From assembly GCA_025175895.1 (NCBI GenBank), contig CM045989.1:128353272-128417271 (forward strand): DNA of 64,000 bases, read 5' to 3'. Of the stretch, positions 34,139-44,578 are shown piece by piece. Below the pieces are notes generated by a model. The model saw nothing but the letters and a program-made list of their open reading frames with translations, was not told where the DNA came from and searched no databases. Within the stretch, counting starts at the first letter, position 1; every line of letters starts with the position of its first letter. A program made the translations under genes and the position numbers. The DNA is from Wurfbainia villosa. Taxonomy: Eukaryota > Streptophyta > Magnoliopsida > Zingiberales > Zingiberaceae.

Positions 34139-34948
34139 TGTGATGTAGTCATGGCCCTACTACGATCTTCTCAAGCCAATGAGAAGATCGGACGGTCAAC
34201 CTAAGGCTAGCGGCTTCTCCAAGCACTTCCTTTGACCGCCATGTGTCGTCGTCACCCTTCTCGTAACCTCGTCTTCAAGTGGACTTTCCACCGCTCCATT
34301 TTGTACATTACAAATATGAAACTCGAGTTACATTCGAGTCTAAAACTATTTACAACTAGAATATCAAAAGAAGAGGTACGACACGCAGGTCGTATACACT
34401 ATACAACACGCACAACCACAAAACGACACGCAGGCCGTATTATGAATTACAACACATCACATCCAATCATATTGGGGTTATTGGGACATGACAATCACAG
34501 AATTATACAAAATTCTAAATTATGTATTTTTACAAAAAAATTCTGTAATTTTTCCTTTTTTTTTTCAATTTTATGAGTCACCTCCCCGTAATGGTCCCGC
34601 TAAGCGGTTTCCGGGCGTGATCGCGGGACAAGTCCCCTTTCGGGGATAGGGGCAGCGCCCCTACTCGCAAAATAAACTTTACGAGTGTCCCTACAATAAT
34701 CTTACAGTGACTTAAGTCGCTGTCCCAAAAACCTAAAGCGAGAACTCGCCGTTACGGAGAGTTTTTCTCGACGGTTGAAGCCTACAAGTGTCCCAACACT
34801 CGTTGCTTCAATTCTTCGAGAAAAATACCCAAAAATTCTATAAAAATAGGAAATTTACAGAAACATATAAATCTGTAATTTTTATATCTAATACAAAAAT
34901 TACAAAAAACGAAACACATACATGCTTCTCACGTGGCTCTGATACCAC
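33105..34948 (-). repeat. Second copy of R6 gag start, leader and primer site
   Basis: Duplicate of 30979-32876, shorter mainly because the (TA)n run is smaller (34093-34131). It includes the gag start (ATG 33290-33292). Here the Trp codon that is a stop in copy one is intact, but a CAA-to-TAA stop occurs about 13 codons later. It also carries the 4-unit AGCATGCATC repeat and a primer site (34935-34947). After the primer site only TGTTGAAC remains where an LTR should start. Scattered differences show the two copies are not a recent exact duplication. Confidence 0.87.
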
Positions 34949-34970
34949 TGTTGAACTTTCTTGGGTTTAG

Positions 34971-35122
34971 GGTTCCAAGACTTGGTCTTGGATTAGTAAT
35001 GTGGAAATAATAGGAAATAAAGAGAAATAAATAAAAAGAACAAGAAACTAACAAAAACTAGAAACTTACGACCTTCGATGTCCCTGAAAGGGTACTAAAC
35101 GTTGATTTTTGGGGATGTAAAC
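34971..35122 (-). repeat. 152-bp direct repeat, right copy (R5 leader)
   Basis: Matches 25367-25518 with few changes. It continues without a break into the rest of the R5 leader, so this copy is probably in the original position. Confidence 0.9.
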
Positions 35123-35411
35123 AGCATTTTACGAGGGTATCCCCTCTTAAGAAGTGTAGATCTTTCAGAGAGCTTCGATTTGGTAGGTAGATCATTTTGT
35201 GAGTCCACTTGTGCGAAAAGATATGGTTGTTTTACCGTCGACTACTCCAAAAGAGAATACTTGCAAACACACAAACAAAAGAAAGGTACCATGACTTCCT
35301 CTTGGATTAGTAGTGCGGGAAGAAAAAACCTAAAAAAAACACGAATAGAAAAATATGAAAAGAAATCCAAAAAGTGCTAGATTGGTGGATTCACCAAATC
35401 TTAGCGCCCCC
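35123..35411 (-). other. R5 leader next to its primer site
   Basis: About 290 bp noncoding, AT-rich, between the 152-bp repeat and the R5 primer site. Nothing further recognised. Confidence 0.6.
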
Positions 35412-35423
35412 GCTCTGATACCA
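35412..35423 (-). other. R5 primer-binding site
   Basis: Minus strand TGGTATCAGAGC, two bases inside the 5' LTR. Confidence 0.9.
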
Positions 35424-35425
35424 AT

Positions 35426-36498
35426 TGTTGGATCGAGAAGCGTCGCTAGAGGGGGGGTGAATAGCGAGCATAAATATTTTCTTTTCGTTCATTCGATATA
35501 CGAGTAAGAACAATAGAAAGGTAAAAATACATGTTTATTTTTACTTGGTTCACAACCCAGCAGTTGCTACTCCAAGGCCCTAATGGTCCTAGACCCTGTA
35601 CGGAGGGCAAAACACTATAACGTCTCCTCCTCATTGGAGGTAGGAGACAACGATTACAAAACTGAAAGTATGAGGATGAGGCAACAAGCCTACCTCACCT
35701 CGTTACGATTAAAACAAAGAATATAATAACAAAAGATATTACTTGCTGCTTCTGCCAATGAAGAAGATGGAAGCTTGACGTCGTGTCGGGATTATGACAA
35801 TGTTGGAGATTTGGCGTTGTATGAGCACTTAAGAATAATCTTGATGATCCTTTGGGTTGGAATCCTCCCCTCCTTTTATAGAGTTTGTCCTCAGAATATG
35901 TCTCCTCATCTTTCGGAATAGATCACGAAGTGGTAACAAATTATATCGTGAAGTGGTCGTGTCAAATGTTATTTGTTTTGACCTAGCGCAAAAGCTGATT
36001 CATCGTCATCAGTCGACTGATGCCTCCCATCAGTCGACTGATGAGCATCAGTCGACTGCCCAATGTCCAACAGTCGACTACCAACCTAGCCACTTCCCTG
36101 CAGTAAGAGGTTAGCATGGAAAATGGTAAATGTGACCGTTTCTAACCGTCCGATCTCAACCTAGACTTTCCATAGGAAGTCTTAGTCGGATCGCCACCTA
36201 TGGTCGTCCCCGTACAGAGGACACGACCTTACCATCTCTCACTCACACAAGCTTACCTCGATACTTACTTTGTATCTCTCGCTTCCGGCCTTCCACTCGA
36301 TTCCTTTAGCTCCCTCCGAAGTCACTCAAGTGTCGCCCGACCACCGCGGCTTCCTCTGAGTGTCGCTAGCCTTCAACTCTAGCTTTAGTACTTTTCTTCA
36401 CACTCGATTTAGCTCGTGAGATAACGATGTAAACTTAACTTTGTGTCTTTTCCATAATCAAAACACAGGTTCGATTATCTAGTGCCCTTGCACCAACA
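35426..36498 (-). repeat. R5 5' LTR
   Basis: 1073 bp, TGTTGGATCGAG to CACCAACA in plus-strand terms, followed by the TSD TTGAA. TATA-like TATAAAA (minus) at 35874-35880. Four CAGTCGACT-type palindromes lie at about 36010-36078, mostly replaced by CGATCG in the other LTR. Confidence 0.92.
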
Positions 36499-36503
36499 TT
36501 GAA

Positions 36504-37311
36504 TTCATAGATTCTATCTCAGAATTCATTCCACTTTGCCAAGATGTCGCATCTTTACCTTGGATTGCCTCGTCATATGTCCAGGGATCAGGTTCATGTT
36601 TGCTAGGGACCAAATCAGAAGATTCTCCCAAGAATATAAATCTATCAAGCTGTCTAACAACCCTCCCACTACGATGAGGTATCATCTGTGTATCCTCAGT
36701 GACACGCGGTGCAGTCACTTGTGGTATATCCTCTTGTACCGGTGGTACTGAAGTAGTGATTTTCCCTCTCAATTTCTCCAGAACAATCTTACTCATGGGC
36801 TTGTGGTTCATCACATTGTCTTCCTCTAAAAATCTTGCATTCGTGCTAATGATCACCCTATGATCTCGAGGACTATAGAACAAACCACCTTTCGTTCCTC
36901 TAGGATAGCCTACGAATATGCGCACTTATGTACGAGGTTCGAACTTACCAGCATCTGCCTTCAGCACATGTGCTGGACTCCCCCAAATCCAAATATGTCT
37001 CAGACTAGGCTTTCGCCCAGTCCACAATTCTGTGGGAGTAGAAGGCACTGATTTAGATGGTACCATGTTCAGAATATACACTGTCGTATCCAGAGCATAC
37101 CTCCAGAATGAATCTGGCAACTGAGATAATTCATCATCGATCTAACCATCTCCATAAGAGTCCTATTACTTTGCTCCACTACACCATTATGCTGCGGTGT
37201 GCCAGGTACAGACAATTGGGATTGAATCATAGCCTCTGATAAGTAATTCCTAAACTCTCCTAAGAGGTACTCACCAACACGATCAGATCGCAGTGTCTTG
37301 ATACTTTTACC
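36504..37311 (-). pseudogene. R4 integrase-RT linker fragment
   Basis: Minus-strand middle part of R4 pol, between the R7 and R5 insertions. It reads from GKSIKTLRSD (integrase catalytic Asp, about 37285) through a frameshifted QNGVVE-like stretch and WTGRKPSLRHIWIWGSPAHVLKADAGKFEPRT. It then continues through FVGYPRGTKGGLFYSPRDH, the GRVVRQLDRFIFLGESSDLVP linker and TYDEAIQGKDATSWQ to IESMNS, where R5 inserted. A stop near 36926 and a frameshift near 37120 break it. Confidence 0.87.
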
Positions 37312-38500
37312 TGTTAGTAATATATGAGAGGTGTCCTAAGGCAATCTCCTTATGGTCGTACCATTTATTTGATAAATGAAGATTCACTATTTGAGTATAC
37401 ATGTCTTCATGTATTTGATTGGATCTTAAACTCATTTACTGAATGTCCATGATACGATTCACAGCATGAGAGAATTTGTGATTGGATCACAACTTGTGAG
37501 TATCTATCTCTACATGTGTAATTGTGATGTATCGGAATTATCCCTAGTCGATGAATTGATGGATATGGACACCATTGATTCTGTAGAGACTAGCACGAGG
37601 TGTACTCCTTGGTGTATCCAAGCAGTTGATTCTCACTAGCTGGAGACATTGTGATGTCCGGAGTTGATCGTGGATGCTAGTTATGGTAACTAGTTCATTG
37701 GAGTGACCAGCCGTAAGACTTCATATGGTTCTCTGCATATATGGATATGTCAATAAAGTTCTTACTGTAGCTTAAGTGCGATGTTCCTTTGACTTGCGGT
37801 ATTCAGGTCATCTTGATCATGGAGACTTATGCTTTGACATCTTAAGCAAGCATCTCTAAGGAGATGTGGACCCGGAATGATTCGGTATAAGTCGAAGTGA
37901 TCGAAGGTGTTTGAATAGCCTATAAAGGATTCATCACTCCTTGCGAGGAGATGTATACCCATGGCGTCTCGTCGGATTGTTACTAAAGTCTTTGGCCAAT
38001 GCATTACATGTTTAGAGTAAGGTACTCTTCGATACATGTGCAGTAACTAGAATCCGTAGGACGACGAAATGATACTTGGGCTAGGTGTGACGTAGTCAGC
38101 CTAGTGCGGACTGACACTATAAACCATGTCCTGAACCAAGTGGGTATAAGATGAGTGAAGGGAATGGGGCATGATTCATTCGAGCTACTGAAGGGTTTCA
38201 GAAATAGTTCTGGATCAACCGTTGATCTTTTCGGTTAATTGGGGATCATGATGTACTACTAGGTGCCACTCATGATTGTTCTATAATTAATGGTTAATTA
38301 TAGACGGCCAACATAAACCGAGAACCTATTTGGTCACACGCACAACGAGCGTAATCCGAAGGATTTAAAACGAGCTTGAGAATGGGATTCTCAGACCGAG
38401 AGAACCTAGGTTTGGTTGGACCAAACATGGAGCGAGCATGAAATCGTTTCAGTCGCAATGGAAGCGTGGATGGGTCGTGTCTTATGAAGACATAATGGAT

Positions 38501-38587
38501 GAACCAAAATGGTTTGGTTCTAATCCAATGGAGGAGAATAAACCAAAGGGTTTGGTTTATTTTAAACGAATGAACCAAAGTTGGTTC
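38501..38587. repeat. Three perfect inverted repeats in R7 U3
   Basis: GAACCAAAATGGTTTGGTTC (38501-38520, 8-bp arms); arms TAAACCAAA/TTTGGTTTA around GGG (38539-38559); and arms GAACCAA/TTGGTTC around AG (38572-38587). A related TTTGGT-TGG-ACCAAA lies at 38411-38425. The first two are intact in the 3' LTR (45763-45782, 45801-45821); the third is decayed there. Confidence 0.9.
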
Positions 38588-38704
38588 GGTTCATTTTAAC
38601 TTAAAATAAAATATCATGGTTTTGTTTATTTTAACTTAAGTTAATGGAGCGTGTTAACGGGCCTTATGGTTATGATCCATTTACCATTAAGAGAATTAGT
38701 TCTC

Positions 38705-38712
38705 TATAAAAG
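38705..38712 (+). promoter_or_regulatory. R7 5' LTR TATA box
   Basis: TATAAAAG about 120 bp after the inverted-repeat cluster. The 3' LTR copy is at 45967-45974. Confidence 0.65.
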
Positions 38713-39539
38713 AGGGCTTAAGGGATTGTTAAGCCCTAATCCAAAAGGCCCTTAACCTAGAGTTGTCGCCCACCTCCTCTCCTTGAAGAAGTCGGCGCCA
38801 ACCTTTGCCGCCGCCCACCTCCTCCAACCGGCGACCAGATGCTGCCGTATTCTCCACTTGCCGGTATCGAGCTGCTGCCGGAGGAGCTCCGGTGATCATC
38901 CTTGGCTTCGGCGACAAGGTGAGCACATTGCTTTCCTTATTTGGCCGGCGCAAGGTCTCCACCAAAGCTGTCCAGTTTTCTGGACAGCTTGTTTCCTTCT
39001 CGTCGGAGCATCGTTTGGATGATGTTTGGAGCTCCGACAGTGCCTTACTTACCAGGGATTCGATCTCCGGTAATCCTCAGAGGTGGAGGACGAAGGATTC
39101 GTCAAACGGTTGACGAATACCTCTCCGGAGAAGCGAGTTTTGAGGACTCGTTTTGGATCCGAATTTGGATTCGGATCGTGATCTTCTCTCGATCACATCG
39201 TCTTCAACACGAGGCTAGTAACCCGTACGAAGACGAGGCTCGTGACTTTGTGAAGTCATCCCAAAGATACTCGGCGTGGATACGGATAGAGACGATTCTA
39301 GCGAGGATCATTCCGGTTGATGCCTTTCCCGCTACACGTGATACGAAAGGTATACATAGTTAAATTTCTTTTTTATTGTAAAATTTAAATTTACGGTTAT
39401 GTCTACACATATTGTACTATGCATGAGTGTGATGTGTGTGTTATAATAAATTAGATTTATTATTTTATTCCTTCCGCTGTACACATGTTTACGAAACATG
39501 TTCGAACACACACTTGCTGCGGTGCCGGAAACCCAACAG

Positions 39540-39553
39540 TGGTATCAGAGCCC
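39540..39553 (+). other. R7 primer-binding site
   Basis: TGGTATCAGAGCCC, one base after the LTR end. Confidence 0.92.
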
Positions 39554-40834
39554 AGGTTGTGTTTCGACATAATCGTAAAATTGTTTTGAGATAGTCATAA
39601 TGATATTTCTGGAAATTTTCTACTTTTGTAAAGTTAGAAGTATTTATGGAAATTTTTCAATTTTGGAAAGTCTAGAAGTATTTATGAAAATCTTCCACTT
39701 TTGGAAAGTTGGAAGTATTTATGGAAATTGATATTTTCCATAAATAAAATATTTGATTAGATTTTGGAAATTTGTTTCCTAATTTAATCATGATTTGATT
39801 TGGGAAATCAAATCTTAAAATATTTTATTTCCATAAGTAGTTTTGATGATTTAGGAAATTGGTTTCCTAAATAGATTTTCCTTAATCAACTATTTCCACA
39901 AATAAAATATGTGATTAGATTTGGAAATTTATTTCCTAATTTAATCATGATTTGATTTGGAGAATCAAATCTTAAACATATTTTATTTCCATAAATAGTT
40001 ATGACATATAAGGAAATTATGTACATGACATAATTATATGTCATGTAATTGCATTAGATGCATATCATTATGTCATGCGTGTCGTGACATGTAGATGTAT
40101 GTCATGTATGTCATGCCATGTAGATAATAGTTATTTGCATGCAAAGAGGATGAGACATAAAAACCCTTACTCAATATTAAAGCCTACACCTTCCATTAAT
40201 ATGGTTAGAACCAGAGTTCCGTTTCTTGTTTGGGTTGTTGGACTCTCTCCAAGCCCGACTCAAACCCGAACATGTTCAAACCATGGAATAGTTTAATACT
40301 AATATGGTAAGAGTCAGAGGTCAATCGTTAGCTTTGGTTGTTGGACTCTCTCCAAGCCGGGCTAATTGGTTGAATGCACTCTAACCATATTAAAACTATT
40401 TCTCGATTATTGGGTTGGCTTTAACCTGGAGCATCGGCTTGTTGGACTCTCTCCAAGGTCGATGTAAAGGGAGGTGAAGTTGGGTGCTATGCATATGATG
40501 CATACTTCTTAATGTGTTAACAACCCGATGTATGTGTGAATATTCAATTAGTTGATAGCACATTGTGATAGTTGCATATACGTGATATGCAATCAGTATA
40601 GTTGATACCTACCGTCGTAGTTATGAATGACTTGTTGGACTCTCTCCAAGGTTGTTCATATCTATGATGGATATCAGCCCATTCGGAGATGGACCTATGA
40701 TCTCCCGAAGTGATTTTGGGGTTTTTGAAATTCGAAAAAAATGAATGGGATTTATAAATGTATATTAATGCATTTTAAAATCATCTTTCTCATATATTCT
40801 CGTTTTGTATTTCTAAGTTAATATATTGATCATG
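39554..40834 (+). other. R7 untranslated leader
   Basis: About 1.3 kb noncoding. The first half has loose AT-rich repeats (GGAAATTTGTTTCCTAAT-like, 39600-40020). The second half carries four copies of the hairpin motif described separately. No coding sequence is supported. Confidence 0.75.
40238..40649 (+). repeat. Four-copy hairpin motif array in R7 leader
   Basis: TTGTTGGACTCTCTCCAAG occurs exactly four times. The core TTGGACTCTCTCCAA (stem TTGGA/TCCAA, loop CTCTC) is at 40238-40252, 40341-40355, 40442-40456 and 40635-40649. Spacings are 103, 101 and 193 nt. The sequence between copies is only loosely repeated, so the motif is far better conserved than its surroundings. Confidence 0.9.
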
Positions 40835-41480
40835 ATGTCTTTGAATTTGCGTTCCATTTTGGATTTAAATAAATTGACTGGGCCGAACTTCTTGGACTGG
40901 CTTAGAAACTTGAGAATTATTCTCAAGGTTGAAAAGCTTGCGAATGTCCTTGAAGCGCCTCTTCCTGCCCGTCCTAGTGACAATGCAACTCTGGACCAAT
41001 TGTTGGCCTATCAGAAACATATGACTGATTCTGAAATGGTGAGTTGCATCATGCTAGCCACGATGGTACCTGAGTTGCGGAAGCAGCATGAGCATATGGA
41101 TGCTCATACCATAGTCTTTCATCTTTATGAGTTGGTTGATGAGCAAGTGAGATTCGAAAGGTTCGAAGTCTCCAAGCTCTTCTTCACCTCTGAGATGCAA
41201 GAAGGTTCATTTGTGGTACTACTCAACATGCTGAAGACTGTGGAGTCTTCTATGAAGCATGAGCAGGGGACGGTACTGTAAGTTGATTCCTCGAAGAAAG
41301 GTTCTAAGAGGAAGTCAAAGGAATAGCACAAGGGGAAGAAAAAGGCTAAAAAGGCAGAACTAGCTCAAAAGGGCACTTGCCATCATTATGGCAAGGAGGG
41401 CCATTGGCGAAGAAATTGCAAGATTTATCTTGAGTTCGTGAAGAAGAATAAGGCATCCGATGCCCCATCTTCTTCAGATA
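40835..41480 (+). pseudogene. gag: R7 Gag, broken
   Basis: MSLNLRSILDLNKLTGPNFLDWLRNLRII is a standard copia gag N-terminus; ATG 40832 directly precedes it and is also possible. The frame is open to TAA 41279-41281. A slip there leads to the Lys-rich tail and the zinc knuckle at about 41368-41412, which reads CHHYGKEGHWRRNC: the second Cys of the CCHC is Tyr. UBN2 motifs (LRKQHEHMDAHTIVFHLYEL, RFEVSKLFF) are clear. Confidence 0.85.
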
Positions 41481-44400
41481 TCTTCGTTATTGATTGTCAT
41501 TCTATTTCCTCAAACACTTGGGTATTGGATATTGGGTGTGGCTCACATATATGTAATGACATACATGGGCTAAGGAATAGAAGAAGACTCGTCAAGGGAG
41601 AGTAAAATTTACATGTTGGGAATGGAGCAAAGGTTGCTGCACTTGCCATCAGAACGTATTTGTTGAAACTCCCTGCAGGACTTGTCTTAGAACTGGACAA
41701 TTGCTTTTAAGTTCCTTCGTTGATAAAGAACATCATTTCTATTTATTGTTTAAATAGAAATGAGTACCATTTGACTTTTAGTAACAATTGTTGTTACATA
41801 ACTTTGAATGGAGTTCTTTATGGGACTTGAACTTTAAGCAATGGTATTTATAGGTTGGACATATCCAGTGATATTTTCAATATCGAAGTGAGCAACAAGC
41901 GTGCTCAAAAAGATAATCAAATAGACTCCTATATGTGGCATTGTCGTCTTGGCCATGCAAGTAAGAAATGCATGTCCGAATTACACCGATGTGGAATTCT
42001 AGAATCGTTTGAATTGGATTCATACGATACATGCGAATCATGCTTAAGAGGCAAGATGACTAAGTTACCTTTTACTTGAAAAGGTGAACGAGTGGGAGAG
42101 TTACTAGGTCTAATACATACTGATGTATGTGGACCTAAGTCAACTCAAGCTTTAGGAGGCTATAACTACTTCATTACCTTCACCGATGATCACTCATGGT
42201 TTGGGTATGTGTTCTTGATGAAACACAAGTCTGAAGCCTTTGAAAGATTCAAAGAATTCAGAAATGAAGTAGAGAAACAACATGGCAAGAGTATTAAAAT
42301 ACTTCGATCGGATCGAGGTGGTGAATACTTAAGTCAAGAGTTTCTTGATTATCTAAGAGACAATGATATATTGTCTCAATGGACTCCGCCATATACACCA
42401 CAACATAATGGTGTATCTGAGAGGCGTAACCGGACCTTGTTAGACATGGTCAGGTCAATGATGAATCATGAGAATCTTCCCAAGTCCTTTTGGGGCTATG
42501 CACTTCAGATAGCTATTTACTTGTTAAACAGAATGCCAACCAAGGTAGTCTCTACTGCTCCATATGAGATATGGAATAGTAAGAAACCTCATGTATCTTA
42601 CTTGAAGATATGGGGTTGTCCTGCTTATGTGAAGCGGACTGTATCAGACAAATTGGATGCTAAGTCTGATAAATGTCTATTTATTGGATACCCTAAGGAA
42701 ACAAGGGGTTACCAATTCTATCATCCTGTGGAACAACAGGTGTTTGTTTCAAGGCATGCTGTGTTTCTAGAGAAAGAGTTTCTCTTGCAAGAAAACAGTG
42801 GGAGTGTCGTCGAGCTTGAGGAGGCTCGAGAGACTCAAATAGACATTGATGAGATACCTGGTGAAGCAAAACAGCCGATAACTCATAGTGATGAGCAATC
42901 GGCTGGACCTATTGAAACACTACATCTTCGTAGATCTGGTAGAACACGCAATATTCCTGAGAGATGGATTTCTCGTAAGTGAATCGAACGGTGTGTTACT
43001 TATTGATGATGAGGAGCCTACCAGTTATGAAGAAGTGCTGACAAGTTCAGAAAGGGATAAGTGGCTTGAAGCCATGAAGTCGAAAATGGATTCCATGTAT
43101 GAAAACCAAGTTTGGAACTTGGTTGACCCACCTGAAGGCATTAAGCCTATAGGGTGCAAGTGGGTTTTCAAGAAGAAAACCGACATGGATGGTAATGTGA
43201 TTACCTATAAGGCTAGATTATTGGCGAAAGAATATCGTCAAAAACAAGGTGTTGATTATGACGAAACCTATTCGCCTGTAGCTATGCTTAAATCCATTCG
43301 GATGCTCCTAGCCATAGCGGCTCATTATGATTATGAGATATGGCAGATGGATGTGAAAACAGCTTTCCTTAATGGAAACCTGCTCGAGGACGTGTATATG
43401 ATACAACCTGAGGGTTTCACATCGGTTGATAAAACCAAGGTATGCAAATTGCGACGGTCCATATATGGATTGAAGCAAGCATCCAGGAGCTGGAATATCC
43501 GTTTTGATGAGACGATCAAAAAGTTTGATTTCTCACAAAATCCAGATGAACCTTGTGTGTACAAGAAGGTTAGTGGGAGTGCAGTCGTGTTTCTAGTATT
43601 GTATGTCGATGACATATTACTTATAGGAAACGATGTTTCAATCTTCTGATCGATTAAGGTTTGGTTATCCAAGACATTCTCCATGAAAGACCTGGGAGAA
43701 GCAACCTACATCCTCGGGATTAAGATCTATAGAGATAGATTGAAACGGTTGCTTGGTCTTTCGCAGTCTACATATATAGACCGAGTGCTAAAGAGGTTTA
43801 GCATGTCGGAATCCAAGAAAGGTTTCCTACCCATCAGGCATGGGATACACCTTTCGAAGTCTATGTGTCCGCGCACAGAAGACGAGAGGATTTGCATGAG
43901 TAAGATTCCCTATGCATCCGCAATAGGATCTATCATGTATGCTATGTTATGTACGAGGCTCGATGTATCGTATGCTCTGAGTGTCACGAGAAGATACCAG
44001 TCTGATCCAGGAATGGATCATTGGGTGGTTGTTAAGACGATCCTTAAGTACTTAAGAAGAACTAAGGATGTGTTCCTAATATATGGAGAAGGGGACATGG
44101 TGATACGCGGGTATACAGATGCGGCTTCGACGGATAAGGATGATTCAGTCTCGATGCGGATCGTGTTCACCTTGAATGGGCGCGATGAGTTGGAAAAGTT
44201 CCAAACAAGACAAGCGGATTCTACCAGCGAGGAAGAATACATTGCGGCGGAGCGGAAAAAGGCGGTTTGGATCAAGAAGTTCATTTATGAACTTGGTGTG
44301 ATTCGACCATTGTTGAAGCAATCTGGGTCTCTGCGACAACAATGGAGCAATTGCAGCAGTGAAAGAGCCAAGGTCTCATCAATGATCAAACATGTGTAGC

Positions 44401-44564
44401 GCTATCATCTTATCAGAGAGATCATCAGTAGGAAGAAAATACAAATCGAGAAAAACCCCACTGAAAAGAACTTAGCGGATCCTTTGACTAAGACATTACC
44501 TCAAAGTAAGTTTGAGGATCATGTTAGAGCTTATGGTATTGGATACCGTAGCGATTGGCATTAG
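41481..44564 (+). pseudogene. pol: R7 Pol remnant
   Basis: Protease WVLDIGCGSHIC (about 41519): the catalytic triplet is DIG instead of D-T/S-G. The HHCC domain shows HCRLGH and CESCLRGKM (41940-42050). The 42092-42982 frame (296 codons) is integrase with IHTDVCGP, RSDRGGEY and GVSERRN (D,D35E). A frameshift at about 42975 moves to 42980-43649, which holds RT with MDVKTAFLNGNL and an intact YVDD (43602-43613). A stop at 43649 and an RNase H part (43683-44399: MKDLGEATYILGIKIYRD) follow; the MEAEY-like motif is altered (TSEEEYIAA). The C-terminus GIGYRSDWH ends at TAG 44562-44564. Confidence 0.88.
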
Positions 44565-44567
44565 GCC

Positions 44568-44578
44568 AAGTGGGAGTT
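44568..44578 (+). other. R7 polypurine tract
   Basis: AAGTGGGAGTT directly before TGTTAGTAATATATG. Confidence 0.85.

Larger units (their letters stand above)
25519..34948 (-). mobile_element. R6: Angela-like copia retrotransposon, rearranged, inside R5 leader
   Basis: A minus-strand element: 3' LTR (25519-27324), polypurine tract, pol and gag (27339-31166), leader and primer site (to 32875), then only the first 228 bp of the 5' LTR (32877-33104). A second copy of gag start, leader and primer site follows (33105-34947). The element does not end in a normal LTR and has no 5-bp duplication; instead 152-bp repeats of host R5 sequence flank the whole block. RT and integrase motifs place it near R7 and BARE/Angela. 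Confidence 0.85.
21737..36498 (-). mobile_element. R5: gag-only SIRE-type element inside R4
   Basis: Two LTRs (21737-22796 and 35426-36498) bounded by exact TSDs TTGAA at 21732-21736 and 36499-36503. Between them, on the minus strand, are a primer site, a leader (split by R6), a gag related to those of R1 and R8, about 1.1 kb of noncoding spacer, and a polypurine tract. No protease, integrase, RT or RNase H sequence belonging to R5 is found. Without R6 it is about 5 kb. The structure fits non-autonomous gag-bearing elements (TR-GAG type) that rely on enzymes from related elements such as R8. Confidence 0.85.
37312..39538 (+). repeat. R7 5' LTR
   Basis: 2227 bp ending GGAAACCCAACA. It has a cluster of perfect inverted repeats (38501-38587), a TATA box (38705) and then a GC-rich R/U5-like part. 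Frames of about 80-140 codons at 38783-39363 have no recognisable domain. Confidence 0.93.

Noticed and set aside
38501..38587. Terminal inverted repeats of a small DNA transposon
   Set aside because: The inverted repeats are short, adjacent and part of the R7 LTR in both copies, with no target duplication around them.
38783..39363. Frames of 79-140 codons in the R7 LTR, with partner frames in the other LTR (46045-46375)
   Set aside because: They lie in the GC-rich part of the LTR, differ in length and frame between the two copies, and show no domain. Chance open frames are more likely.
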